Origin: Streptomyces sp. NRRL F-525 | GTDB lineage: Bacteria; Actinomycetota; Actinomycetes; Streptomycetales; Streptomycetaceae | Assembly (NCBI RefSeq): GCF_000716605.1 | Contig: NZ_JNXE01000029.1 | Location: forward strand, 62,001 to 126,000 | Direction: 5' to 3' | Length of the DNA stretch: 64,000 bases | Shown: positions 46,056 through 56,730 of the stretch, in pieces | Position numbering within the stretch: position 1 is the stretch's first letter | Layout of the letters: the number at the start of each line of letters is the position of its first letter | The notes under the pieces: model-generated | What the model saw: only the letters and a program-made list of their open reading frames with translations | Told to the model about the DNA's origin: nothing | Database searches by the model: none | Program-made: the position numbers and the translations under genes

Positions 46056-47000
46056 ATGGCCAGTCGCCCGGTCCTGACGGCCGCCCTCACCGCCCTCGCC
46101 CCCATCTCCTGGGGCACCACCTACGCCGTCACCACTCAGTTCCTCCCGCCCGACCGCCCCCTCTTCACCGGCCTGATGCGCGCCCTGCCCGCCGGCCTCG
46201 TGCTCCTCGCACTCGCCCGGGTGCTGCCGCGCGGCGCGTGGTGGTGGAAGGCGACGGTGCTCGGCGCGCTGAACATCGGCGCCTTCTTCCCGCTGCTGTT
46301 CCTGTCGGCGTACCGGCTCCCCGGGGGCATGGCGGCGGTCGTCGGGTCGGTCGGGCCGCTGATCGTCGTAGGACTCTCGGCCGTGCTGCTGGGGCAGCGG
46401 CCCACGGCCCGGAGCGTGCTCACCGGTGCCGTCGCGGCCTTCGGTGTCAGTCTCGTCGTACTGAAGGCGGCCGGGGCGTTCGATCCGGTCGGCGTGCTCG
46501 CGGCCCTGGCCTCCACCGCGTCCATGTCCACCGGCACCGTGCTCACCAAGCGGTGGGGCCGCCCCGACGGCGTCGGCCCGCTCGCCCTCACCGGATGGCA
46601 GCTCACCGCCGGCGGGCTGCTGATAGCCCCCGTCGCCTTCCTGGTCGAGGGGGCGCCGCCCGCGCTGGACGGGCGGGCGGTCGGCGGTTACCTGTATCTC
46701 GCGCTGGCCAACACGGCGATCGCGTACTGGCTCTGGTTCCGCGGGATCGGCCGGCTCTCCGCGACCCAGGTCACCCTCCTCGGCCCGCTCTCCCCGCTGA
46801 CCGCGGCCGTCGTCGGCTGGGCCGCGCTCGGGCAGGCGCTCACGGCGGTGCAGGTGGCGGGGATGGCGCTGGCGTTCGGGGCGACGGTGTTCGGGCAGAT
46901 CGGTCCGCGTACGCCTCCTGTTCCGGTCCGGGAGGTAGCGTCACGCGGGAATGTCGTTACGCAACGCCGTGAGGCGACACCTGTGACGCAACGCTCGTGA
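46056..47000 (+). CDS. EamA/DMT-family exporter
   Basis: 314 residues with about ten membrane helices arranged as two EamA repeats. N-terminus MASRPVLTAALTALAPISWGTTYAVTTQFLP and the second half ALANTAIAYWLWFRGIGRLSATQVTLLGPLSPL are typical of the drug/metabolite transporter superfamily (YedA/RhaT-like). It exports amino acids or drugs. The start was chosen for GAAAGG with good spacing. MarR control suggests a toxic substrate. Confidence 0.92.
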   Translation: MASRPVLTAALTALAPISWGTTYAVTTQFLPPDRPLFTGLMRALPAGLVLLALARVLPRGAWWWKATVLGALNIGAFFPLLFLSAYRLPGGMAAVVGSVGPLIVVGLSAVLLGQRPTARSVLTGAVAAFGVSLVVLKAAGAFDPVGVLAALASTASMSTGTVLTKRWGRPDGVGPLALTGWQLTAGGLLIAPVAFLVEGAPPALDGRAVGGYLYLALANTAIAYWLWFRGIGRLSATQVTLLGPLSPLTAAVVGWAALGQALTAVQVAGMALAFGATVFGQIGPRTPPVPVREVASRGNVVTQRREATPVTQRS

Positions 47001-47019
47001 CGCAACGCCGGAGGCACCC

Positions 47020-48336
47020 GTGGCCGAAGACTCCTGCCCCAGCTGTGGCAAGCCGCTCATCGCACGGGCGGGCCGTACCGGCCGGCGTTCCGTGTACTGT
47101 TCCGCCGCCTGCCGGCAGAAGGCCTACCGGGAGCGGCAGGGCGGCGGTGGCGGGGCCGGAGTCGACGGGCTGATCAAGGAGATCGGGCGGCAGGTCGAGG
47201 AGTTGGTCCCGCAGCCGCCTTCCGTCTTCTACTCCGGAGTGACGGAACTGTCCTCCTCCGTCGCGCGGTTGAGGCGGGTGGCGCGCACCGCGCGGGACAC
47301 CGCTCAGGAACCCGTCACGCACCTACCCGTTACGGAAGCCCCCGCCATCCCCCAAGTCCCCGTCGACGAAGGCGACTTCGCCGCCCTCGTCGAGTCCCAC
47401 CGGCGTGAGATCCAGGTCCACTGCTACCGCATGACCGGGTCGTACGACGACGCCGAGGACCTGGTCCAGGAGACGTTCCTGCGGGCCTGGCGGGCCCGGG
47501 ACACCTTCGAGGGGCGGGCCGGTGCCAGGACCTGGCTGTACCGCATCGCCACCAACGCCTGCCTGGACTTCCAGCGCCGTACGGCCCGCCGCCCCAAGCG
47601 CTACGAGCCCTTGCCCGGCATGAACCACGGCGGCGGGGAGCCGCCCGCCCGCATCACGTGGCTGCAGCCCTACCCCGACGACGAGTTGCCCTCCGCCGAG
47701 GAGCAGCCGGAGGCCGCCGCGGTCTCCCGCGAGACCCTCGAACTGGTCTTCCTGGCCGCCGTACAGCATCTCCCGCCGCGCCAGCGCGCGGTGTTGGTGC
47801 TGCGGGACGTCCTCGGACTGACCGCCGTGGAGACCGGCGAGGCCCTCGACATGACCGTGGCCTCGGTCAACAGCGCGCTGCAACGCGCCCGCCCCACCCT
47901 GCGCGACCGGCTGCCCGGCCGCCGTGCCGACTGGACGACCGACGAGCCCACCGAGCACCAACGCACCCTGGTCAAGCGGTACATGGCCGCCGCCGAGCGC
48001 CTCGACCTGTCCGAGGTCGCCGAGCTGCTCAGCGAGGACGTCACGCTCACCATGCCGCCGAACCCGTTCTGGTTCACCGGCCGCGACGCGCTGCTCGAAT
48101 TCCTGAGCGTGAGTCTCGACGCCAACTCGCCCATGTTCCTGGGGCATTGGCGTCATCTCCCCGCCCGCGCCAACGGGCAGCTGGCGGCCGGGGGTTACGT
48201 CCGCCGACCCGGTACGACGGTCTACCGCGCCCAGGTCCTCGACGTGCTCCGCTTCGGCCCCGACGACCGGATCGTGGAGATCACGTCCTTCGAGCCGCAC
48301 CTGTTCCCGGCCTTCGGACTGCCGCTGCGCCTGTGA
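47020..48336 (+). CDS. ECF sigma factor with N-terminal zinc ribbon and C-terminal SnoaL domain
   Basis: 438 residues, GTG start 5 bases after GGAGG. Residues 1-40 hold a zinc ribbon (Cys6, 9, 27, 31; CPSCGKPL...YCSAACRQKAYRERQ). A linker follows, then sigma2 (DFAALVESHRREIQVHCYRMTGSYDDAEDLVQETFL, seen in part) and sigma4 with HLPPRQRAVLVLRDVLGL and TGEALDMTVASVNSALQRAR. The last ~120 residues are a SnoaL/NTF2-like domain with WRHLPARANGQLA and FGPDDRIVEITSFE. SigG/SigJ-type sigma factors use the SnoaL domain instead of an anti-sigma protein. The gene is followed by an SDR 87 bases later, probably its target. Confidence 0.92.
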   Translation: MAEDSCPSCGKPLIARAGRTGRRSVYCSAACRQKAYRERQGGGGGAGVDGLIKEIGRQVEELVPQPPSVFYSGVTELSSSVARLRRVARTARDTAQEPVTHLPVTEAPAIPQVPVDEGDFAALVESHRREIQVHCYRMTGSYDDAEDLVQETFLRAWRARDTFEGRAGARTWLYRIATNACLDFQRRTARRPKRYEPLPGMNHGGGEPPARITWLQPYPDDELPSAEEQPEAAAVSRETLELVFLAAVQHLPPRQRAVLVLRDVLGLTAVETGEALDMTVASVNSALQRARPTLRDRLPGRRADWTTDEPTEHQRTLVKRYMAAAERLDLSEVAELLSEDVTLTMPPNPFWFTGRDALLEFLSVSLDANSPMFLGHWRHLPARANGQLAAGGYVRRPGTTVYRAQVLDVLRFGPDDRIVEITSFEPHLFPAFGLPLRL

Positions 48337-48423
48337 CCGACCAGGGGTGACCGATGAGTGGCGGCCCCCGCGTGCGTCTGTATGGCCGACTCGAACGACA
48401 CCCGACCCGCAAGGAGAACCACC

Positions 48424-49182
48424 ATGCTGCTCACCGACAAGACCGCGGTCATCTACGGCGCCGGAGGCTCGATCGGCGGCGCGGTCGCCCGTGCCTTCGC
48501 CGCCGAGGGGGCCCGCGTCCACCTCGTGGGACGCACCCGGGAGACCCTGGAGGCCGTGGCCAGTGACATCAAGGACGCCGAGGTGGCTGTCGTCGACGCC
48601 CTCGACGAGAGCGCCGTCACGGAACACCTCGCCCGCGTCGGCGACATCGACATCTCCTTCAACCTCGTCTCGCGCGGCGACGTCCAGGGACTGCCGATCA
48701 CCGACATGCCCGTCGACGCCTTCCTCGCGCCGGTGATCAACGGCACCCGCGCCAACTTCATCACCGCCCGCGCCGCCGCCCGCCGGATGGCCGAGCGGGG
48801 CAGCGGTGTCGTCCTCACCCTCAACAGCGGTTCCGCGCACGGGAGTCCGATGATGGGCGGCACCGGTCCCGCCGACGCGGCGACCGACAGCCTCGTGCGC
48901 AACCTGGCGATGGAGCTGGGCCCGCGCGGGGTGCGCGCCGTAGGACTGTGGGCCGCCGGCATCCCCGAGACCCTGACCGTCGAGAAGCTCGGCAAGGTCA
49001 ACCCCGACCTCAACGAGGCAGCGATCCAGGGCATCCTCGACCACCTGTCGAGCCTGCGCATGACCCGCCGCAACCCCACCCTCGCGGAGATCACCGCGAC
49101 CGCCGTGTTCCTCGCCTCGGACCACGCGGCGAGCATCACCGGCACGTTCGTCAATGTCACCGGCGGGATGTTCCCGGGCTGA
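48424..49182 (+). CDS. SDR-family oxidoreductase with altered active site
   Basis: 252 residues, ATG 6 bases after AAGGAGA. The N-terminus VIYGAGGSIGGAVARAF is the Gly-rich Rossmann turn for NAD(P). The central LTLNSGSAHGSP keeps the Ser; the usual YxxxK is replaced by a GTGPADAATD stretch, so both catalytic Tyr and Lys are missing. The C-terminus ASDHAASITGTFVNVTGGMFPG is typical. It may be a binding or inactive SDR. It is most likely driven by the ECF sigma factor upstream. Confidence 0.88.
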   Translation: MLLTDKTAVIYGAGGSIGGAVARAFAAEGARVHLVGRTRETLEAVASDIKDAEVAVVDALDESAVTEHLARVGDIDISFNLVSRGDVQGLPITDMPVDAFLAPVINGTRANFITARAAARRMAERGSGVVLTLNSGSAHGSPMMGGTGPADAATDSLVRNLAMELGPRGVRAVGLWAAGIPETLTVEKLGKVNPDLNEAAIQGILDHLSSLRMTRRNPTLAEITATAVFLASDHAASITGTFVNVTGGMFPG

Positions 49183-49311
49183 GGACGGGCCGGGCGGGGT
49201 CGTCCGTCCCCGGGGTCCCTCTTGACATGCCGTACCCCTGGAGCTCCCATGGGGAATTCAACAGCCCTATGGGCACGGTGAGTTGGCGTGGTGACGAAGG
49301 GGAGGGCCGGC

Positions 49312-50613
49312 GTGCGGACACCGCACTTCCGGGGCGCGCCGTATCCCGGCGTCGACGAACTGGAGCGGCAGGCCCGCGCGTTGGCCGCCCTGGCACCCGG
49401 GGTGCTGCGGCTGCGCGCCGTGGGGGAGAGCCGGGCCGGGCGGCCGTTGTGGCTGCTGTCGGCCGGGCACGGGGACCGGCAGTTCCTGACCGTCGCGGGC
49501 GCGCACGCCAACGAACCCGTGGGCGGGGCCTCCGCACTCCGCCTGGCACGGCTCTTCGCGCGCCGGCCGCACCACCTCCAACTCCTCGGCTGCACCTGGC
49601 ACTTCCTGCTCTGCCTCGACCCGGACGGGGCGCACCTCGCGCAGGGCTGGCAGCCGGAGGAACCGGAGCCGTCCCTGGAGGAGTGCCACCGCTCCTTCTA
49701 CCGGCCCGAGTTCGCCTGCCAGCCCGAGTCGATGCCGGCCCGGGGCGCGGGACGGCGGCCGCTGCCCGAGTCCGCGGCGCTGGTGCGGCTGCTCGACGAG
49801 CTGCGGCCCGCCGCCCAATTCACCCTGCACGGCATCGAGTTCGGCGGCGGCTTCGTGATGCTGACCAAGGACGTCCCGGGCGTCGCCGACGCCTTCCGGC
49901 GCACCGCGGCCCGGCTGCGCGTCCCCCTCGTCCATCACCCCCTCGACGGCCTCGACTGGCGCCCGGAACCACCCGGCGTCCTGGTACTGCCGTCGGGCCG
50001 GGGCACGGGCGAACGCGACCAGAGCGGTTTCGTCGCCGAGAGCACCTGGCTCCACCCCGGGCGCTACGGCACCCTCACCGCGCTCGTCGAGGCGCCCGCC
50101 TGGGCCGTCGCCGCGACCGGCGACCCGCGGCCCGCCGCCGACCCGGCCGGGGAGACCGCGCGGGTGAGCGAGCTGCTCCTCGACCGGACCCGGCAGCTCA
50201 CGGCCGTACTCGACGGGCGGGCGCTCGACGGTGTGCCCGAGGAGCTGAGACCGCTGCGGGACGCGGGGCTGGAACTGGTCGACGTCTCGCCGTCCATCGC
50301 CGGCACCTGGGCCGCCGAGGAACTCCCCGCGCACGAGGGCCACTTCGCGACCCTGGGCGTCTCCGCCCGCCGGGTCCCGCTGCGCGCTGCGGCCATGCTG
50401 CGCCGCGCCCTCGCCCGCACCGACCCCGACGCCGCCGAGACCCTCGGGAACCTGGTGCACGAGTGGTGCCAGGAACTGCGGAAGTCCTACGACCCGCGGT
50501 GGGTGCCCGTGGCCGTACAGACCGGGCTGCACCTGAGGACGATGCTGGACACCGCGCGGCTGCTGGGCACCGAGGGCGAGTACGCGGAGGGCGGGTACAC
50601 GGAGGGCGGGTGA
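49312..50613 (+). CDS. M14-family zinc carboxypeptidase
   Basis: 433 residues. The GTG after GAAGGGGAGGG (5 bases) was preferred over the GTG pair at 49288/49291. Zinc ligands are in AGAHANEPVGG (HxxE) and FTLHGIEFGGG. There is no signal peptide, so it acts in the cytoplasm on peptides or peptide-like substrates. The C-terminal ends in short YAEGG/YTEGG repeats overlapping a terminator stem. It is convergent with pepN. Confidence 0.88.
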   Translation: MRTPHFRGAPYPGVDELERQARALAALAPGVLRLRAVGESRAGRPLWLLSAGHGDRQFLTVAGAHANEPVGGASALRLARLFARRPHHLQLLGCTWHFLLCLDPDGAHLAQGWQPEEPEPSLEECHRSFYRPEFACQPESMPARGAGRRPLPESAALVRLLDELRPAAQFTLHGIEFGGGFVMLTKDVPGVADAFRRTAARLRVPLVHHPLDGLDWRPEPPGVLVLPSGRGTGERDQSGFVAESTWLHPGRYGTLTALVEAPAWAVAATGDPRPAADPAGETARVSELLLDRTRQLTAVLDGRALDGVPEELRPLRDAGLELVDVSPSIAGTWAAEELPAHEGHFATLGVSARRVPLRAAAMLRRALARTDPDAAETLGNLVHEWCQELRKSYDPRWVPVAVQTGLHLRTMLDTARLLGTEGEYAEGGYTEGG

Positions 50614-50635
50614 CCTGGTTGGTCACCCGCCCTCC
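50601..50635. terminator. Strong bidirectional terminator overlapping the M14 stop codon
   Basis: GGAGGGCGGGTGACC (50601-50615), loop TGGTT, then GGTCACCCGCCCTCC (50621-50635): a perfect 15-base stem. It includes the last codons and stop of the M14 gene and lies 12 bases past the end of the convergent pepN gene. Confidence 0.9.
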
Positions 50636-50647
50636 GTCTGGTCCTGC

Positions 50648-53224
50648 CTAGTGGTCGGCGGCCGCGTCCGCGGCCTGTGCCTTGAGCGCGCGCTCCACGC
50701 CCGAGCGGGACTCCGAGACCAGGCGGCGCAGGGCCGCGTTGGGCTCGGCGGTCGTCAGCCAGGCGTCCGTGCGGTCCAGGGTGTCCTGGGAGACCTGGAC
50801 CGACGGGTAGAGGCCGATCGCGATCTGCTGGGCGATCTCGTGCGAGCGGGTGTCCCAGGCCTCCTTGACGGCGGCGAAGTACTTCTCCGTGTACGGCGCC
50901 AGCAGTTCACGCTGGTCCGTCTGCACGAAGCCCGAGATCACCGCTTCCTGAAGGGCGTTGGGGAGCTTGTCGGACTCGACGACCTGCGCCCAGGCCTCCG
51001 CCTTCGCCTCCTCGGTCGGACGGGCGGCACGGGCGGTCGCGGCGTGCCGCTCACCGGCGGCCGTCTTGTCCCGCTCGTGCTCCGAGGCGATGTCCTCCTC
51101 GTCGAAGTGCCCGACCGCCACGAGCCGCTCGACGAACGCCCAGCGCAGCTCGGTGTCGACGGCCAGACCCTCGATCGTCGTCGCGCCGTCCAGCAGGGAG
51201 TCCAGCAGGTCCACCTGCTCCGGGGTGCGCGCGGTCGCCGCGAACGCCCGCGCCCAGGCCAGCTGGTGGTCGCTGCCCGCCTCGGCGGACCGCAGGTGCG
51301 CCAGCGTGGCGTCGGTCCAGCGGGTGAGCAGGGCGTCACGGGCGGCCGGGTCGGCGTACAGCTCGATCGCCAGCTTCACCTGCCGCTGGAGCGACTGCAC
51401 GACGCCGATGTCGGACTCCTTGCCGATGCCCGACAGGACGAGCGACAGGTAGTCACGGGTGGGGAGTTCGGCGTCCCGTGTCATGTCCCAGGCCGAGGCC
51501 CAGCACAGGGCGCGGGGCAGCGAGGACTCGAAGTCGCCGAGGTGCTCGGTGACGAACGCGAGGGACTGCTCGTCGAGACGGACCTTCGCGTACGACAGGT
51601 CGTCGTCGTTGAGCAGGACGACGTCCGGACGACGCTTGCCCACCAGCTGCGGTACGGCGGTGAGTTCGCCGTCCACGTCCAGCTCGACGCGCTCGTCGCG
51701 CACCAACTTGCCGGTGCTCTCGTCGAGTTCGTAGAGGCCGACCGCGATGCGGTGCGGGCGGAGCGTCGGCTCGCCCTTCGCACCGGCGGGCAGGGCCGGG
51801 GCCTCCTGCCGGATCGCGAACGCGGTGATGACACCGTCCGCGTCCGTCTCGATCTCGGGGCGCAGGATGTTGATGCCGGCGGTCTGCAGCCACGCCTTCG
51901 ACCAGGTGCTCAGGTCACGGCCGGAGGTCTCCTCCAGCGCGCCGAGCAGGTCGGACAGGCGGGTGTTGCCGTACGCGTGCCGCTTGAAGTACGCCTGCAC
52001 GCCCGCGAAGAACTCGTCCATGCCGACGTACGCGACGAGCTGCTTCAGGACGCTCGCGCCCTTGGCGTACGTGATGCCGTCGAAGTTGACGAGGACGTCG
52101 TCCAGGTCGCGGATCTCGGCCATGATCGGGTGCGTGGACGGGAGTTGGTCCTGCCGGTACGCCCAGGTCTTCATCGAGTTGGCGAACGTGGTCCACGAGT
52201 GCGGCCAGCGCGAGTCGGGGGCGTAGGCCTGGCAGGCGATGGAGGTGTACGTGGCGAACGACTCGTTCAGCCACAGGTCGTTCCACCACTCCATGGTCAC
52301 GAGGTCGCCGAACCACATGTGGGCCAGCTCGTGCAGGATGGTCTCCGCGCGGACCTCGTACGCGGCGTCGGTCACCTTGGACCGGAACACGTACTGGTCG
52401 CGGATGGTCACCGCGCCCGCGTTCTCCATCGCGCCCGCGTTGAACTCCGGGACGAACAGCTGGTCGTACTTCTTGAAGGGGTACGCGTAGGCGAACTTCT
52501 CCTGGAACCAGTCGAATCCCTGCCGCGTGACCTCGAAGATCGCGTCCGAGTCGAGGAACTCGGCGAGCGAGGGCCGGCAGTAGATGCCCAGCGGCACGCT
52601 CTGCCCGTCCTTCTCGTACACGCTGTGGACGCTGTGGTACGGCCCGACGATCAGCGCGGTGATGTACGTCGAGATGCGTGGCGTCGGCTCGAACACCCAG
52701 GTGTCGTCCCGGGGTTCGGGCGTCGGGGAGTTGGAGACGACGGTCCAGCCGGAGGGCGCCTTCACGGTGAACTGGAAGGTCGCCTTGAGGTCGGGCTGCT
52801 CGAAGGAGGCGAAGACCCTTCGCGCGTCCGGCACCTCGAACTGGGTGTAGAGGTACGCCTGTTGGTCGACGGGGTCGACGAACCGGTGCAGCCCCTCACC
52901 GGTGTTGGTGTAGGCGCAGTCGGCGACGACGCGCAGGACGTTGGGCCCCTCCAGCAACCCGGCCAGCGCGATCCGCGAGTCCTTGAAGACCTCGTCGGGG
53001 TCGAGCGGGTCGCCGTTCAGCGTCACCTCGTGGACGGCCGGGGCGACCAGGTCGATGAAGGACTCGGTGCCGCCCTCCGTCACGTCGAAGCGCACCGTCG
53101 TCGCGGACCTGTAGGTCCCGCCCTCCTGCGCGCCGGAGAGGTCGAGATCGATCTCGTACGAGTCAACGGTGAGCAGCGTTGCCCGCTGCTGCGCCTCTTC
53201 GCGAGTCAGGTTTGTGCCAGGCAC
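50648..53224 (-). CDS. pepN: Aminopeptidase N (M1 family)
   Basis: 858 residues, standard for actinobacterial PepN. The exopeptidase motif GAMENAG binds the substrate N-terminus; the zinc site is HELAHMWFGDLV with downstream Glu in LWLNESFA. The N-terminal beta saddle domain and C-terminal helical ERAP1-like domain (residues 530-850) are intact. GTG start 8 bases after GAGGAG. It degrades peptides in the cytoplasm. It stands as a single gene between the terminator and the divergent DUF1203 gene. Confidence 0.97.
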   Translation of the reverse strand: MPGTNLTREEAQQRATLLTVDSYEIDLDLSGAQEGGTYRSATTVRFDVTEGGTESFIDLVAPAVHEVTLNGDPLDPDEVFKDSRIALAGLLEGPNVLRVVADCAYTNTGEGLHRFVDPVDQQAYLYTQFEVPDARRVFASFEQPDLKATFQFTVKAPSGWTVVSNSPTPEPRDDTWVFEPTPRISTYITALIVGPYHSVHSVYEKDGQSVPLGIYCRPSLAEFLDSDAIFEVTRQGFDWFQEKFAYAYPFKKYDQLFVPEFNAGAMENAGAVTIRDQYVFRSKVTDAAYEVRAETILHELAHMWFGDLVTMEWWNDLWLNESFATYTSIACQAYAPDSRWPHSWTTFANSMKTWAYRQDQLPSTHPIMAEIRDLDDVLVNFDGITYAKGASVLKQLVAYVGMDEFFAGVQAYFKRHAYGNTRLSDLLGALEETSGRDLSTWSKAWLQTAGINILRPEIETDADGVITAFAIRQEAPALPAGAKGEPTLRPHRIAVGLYELDESTGKLVRDERVELDVDGELTAVPQLVGKRRPDVVLLNDDDLSYAKVRLDEQSLAFVTEHLGDFESSLPRALCWASAWDMTRDAELPTRDYLSLVLSGIGKESDIGVVQSLQRQVKLAIELYADPAARDALLTRWTDATLAHLRSAEAGSDHQLAWARAFAATARTPEQVDLLDSLLDGATTIEGLAVDTELRWAFVERLVAVGHFDEEDIASEHERDKTAAGERHAATARAARPTEEAKAEAWAQVVESDKLPNALQEAVISGFVQTDQRELLAPYTEKYFAAVKEAWDTRSHEIAQQIAIGLYPSVQVSQDTLDRTDAWLTTAEPNAALRRLVSESRSGVERALKAQAADAAADH

Positions 53225-53336
53225 GCGGTCATCTCCTCGTTATGTGTGGGTTGCGCCATCCTTCCACGGGAGCCGACGGAAGCGCGATGTCCGTATCCCG
53301 CCGGTGAGCGGGGCGGACGAGCGCGAACCTGGGTTC

Positions 53337-53810
53337 ATGACGACGTACACGGCACGACCCGTCGACCCGACGGCCCTGAAGGAGCTGCGCTCTGCTGACG
53401 ATGCGGGACGCGGAATGGTTCCCTACCCGGACGAGGAGGGCGGCGCTCCGCTCCGCTGCTGCCTGCGCCGCAGCGCGCCCGGCGAGCGGATCGCCCTGGT
53501 CTCGTACGCTCCGCTGCGGCGCTGGGCTGCGGAAACGGGGGTCGAGCCGGGGGCGTACGACGAGCGGGGGCCGGTGTTCGTCCACGCGGAGGAGTGCGGG
53601 GGGCCTGCGGCCGGCTCCGGGTATCCCTTCGCGGGGGCCCACCGGGTGCTGCGCCGCTACTCGGCCGAGGGGTACATCCTGGGCGGCGAGCTGGTCGACG
53701 CCCTCGACGACGAGGCCTTCGACCGGGCCTTCGCGGATCCGGCGGTGGTTCTCGTCCACGTCCGGGCGGTCGAGTACGGCTGCTTCTTCTTCGAGGTACG
53801 CAGGGCGTGA
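53337..53810 (+). CDS. DUF1203 family protein
   Basis: 157 residues. Conserved DUF1203 features: CCLRRSAPGERIALVSYAPL, VFVHAEECGG, YPFAGAHRVLRRYSAEGYILGG and VVLVHVRAVEYGCFFFEVRR, seen in pieces. Cytoplasmic, no known biochemical function. Starts 112 bases upstream of divergent pepN. Confidence 0.85.
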   Translation: MTTYTARPVDPTALKELRSADDAGRGMVPYPDEEGGAPLRCCLRRSAPGERIALVSYAPLRRWAAETGVEPGAYDERGPVFVHAEECGGPAAGSGYPFAGAHRVLRRYSAEGYILGGELVDALDDEAFDRAFADPAVVLVHVRAVEYGCFFFEVRRA

Positions 53811-53814
53811 CCCC

Positions 53815-53833
53815 CTGGGGGCTCCGCCCCCAG
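53815..53833. terminator. Hairpin after the DUF1203 gene
   Basis: CTGGGGGC-TCC-GCCCCCAG: perfect 8-base stem, 3-base loop, 5 bases after the stop. Confidence 0.7.
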
Positions 53834-54016
53834 CCCCCCATCGGCCCTGAAGGGGCCTCGTCCTCAAACGCCGGACGGGCTGAAAACAGCCCCTCCGGAG
53901 TCCAAGGCGCGGGGCCCGAAATCAGCCCCCCGGCGTTCGAGGCGCGGGCCCCAAACCCAGCCCCTCCGGCGTTTGAGGAGCGGGGGTCCGGGGGCTGGCC
54001 CCCGTGTCGGGGTTGA
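53834..54016. repeat. Cluster of dispersed GC-rich intergenic repeats
   Basis: At least three related copies in alternating orientation: CCTCAAACGCCGGACGGGCT near 53862, CCCGGCGTTCGAGGCGCGGG near 53929 and CCCCTCCGGCGTTTGAGGAG near 53961. The family (CTCAAACGCCGGAGGGGC) is abundant in Streptomyces intergenic DNA as I recall. No coding frame here is supported. Confidence 0.7.
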
Positions 54017-54031
54017 AGGGGCGGAGCCCCT
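54017..54031. terminator. Hairpin after asd
   Basis: AGGGGC-GGA-GCCCCT: perfect 6-base stem, between the repeat cluster and the end of asd. Confidence 0.55.
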
Positions 54032-54077
54032 GGGGGATGGGACGGGTAGGGGCGGCGGGGGCGAAAAACTCCCGGGG

Positions 54078-55930
<1,853 letters not shown>

Positions 55931-55931
55931 C

Positions 55932-56669
55932 GTGGCTGCCGAGTACGACGGCGTGGACGCGCTGATGGCCGCGATCACGGACGAACCGTTGCCGCGAGGT
56001 GCGGAAGCGGACACCGAGTTCATGGCCGAGCACCGGGTCGCCACCGCCGAAGTGGCGTTGCTGCGCGAGCAGTTGGGAATCATCGGGCAGGCACTGTCGG
56101 CACCCCCGGCGCCCGAACCCGTGACCAGGCCCCGCCCGGCCCGCCGCCGTCCCGCCCTGCGCGTCCTCGCCTACGGCACCCTCGCGACGGCGGTCGTCGC
56201 CACGATGATCACCGGGCTCGCCTGGCTGGGGGCGCACAACGGAGTCTCGGGCGGCGCGGCGAGCAACAGCGCGGACCAGGGGGCGAAGACCGGCTCCGGC
56301 TCGACGCAGGACAAGGCGCCGGAGGCTTCGGGCGAGCTGTCCGACCCGGAGCTGTACGTGGCCTGCTCCCGCCTCATCGTCGAGGGGACGGTGACCGGGG
56401 TGCGGCCGGGCTCCGACCCCCGGAAACGGATCACGCTCGCCGTCACCCGCTCCTACCGGCCCGCCCACGGCCCGGCCGACGTCACGGTCGTCCTGGCCGC
56501 GGGGGCACAGCCGGCGCCGCGCCAGGGGCAGCACGTGCTGGTCGGGGTCCCGAAGGGCTCGGACACGGCGACCCTCTGGGCCGTGGGCGACGACGCGGTC
56601 GCCACGGACAGCGCCGCGATCGTCGAGGCGCTGGCCGGGCCCGGCACCACCACCTGCCCGACCGGCTGA
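55932..56669 (+). CDS. Single-pass membrane protein paired with the ECF sigma factor (putative anti-sigma)
   Basis: 245 residues, GTG start 1 base after the sigma stop. A cytoplasmic N-terminus of about 75 residues (helical, VATAEVALLREQLGIIGQAL) precedes one membrane helix (LRVLAYGTLATAVVATMITGLAWLG) and an outside domain with two cysteines. The HxxxCxxC zinc motif of ZAS anti-sigmas is absent. Position and topology fit an anti-sigma factor, but sequence proof is lacking. Confidence 0.7.
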   Translation: MAAEYDGVDALMAAITDEPLPRGAEADTEFMAEHRVATAEVALLREQLGIIGQALSAPPAPEPVTRPRPARRRPALRVLAYGTLATAVVATMITGLAWLGAHNGVSGGAASNSADQGAKTGSGSTQDKAPEASGELSDPELYVACSRLIVEGTVTGVRPGSDPRKRITLAVTRSYRPAHGPADVTVVLAAGAQPAPRQGQHVLVGVPKGSDTATLWAVGDDAVATDSAAIVEALAGPGTTTCPTG

Positions 56670-56676
56670 CAGGAAA

Positions 56677-56706
56677 GGGGCGGGCGCCCGCACGGACGCC
56701 CGCCCC
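56677..56706. terminator. Bidirectional terminator
   Basis: GGGGCGGGCG (56677-56686) and CGCCCGCCCC (56697-56706), a perfect 10-base stem with a 10-base loop, between the convergent anti-sigma and protease genes. Outer CTGACAGG / CCTGTCAG arms extend it. Confidence 0.85.
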
Positions 56707-56730
56707 CTCACCGTCGTATCCCTGTCAGGG

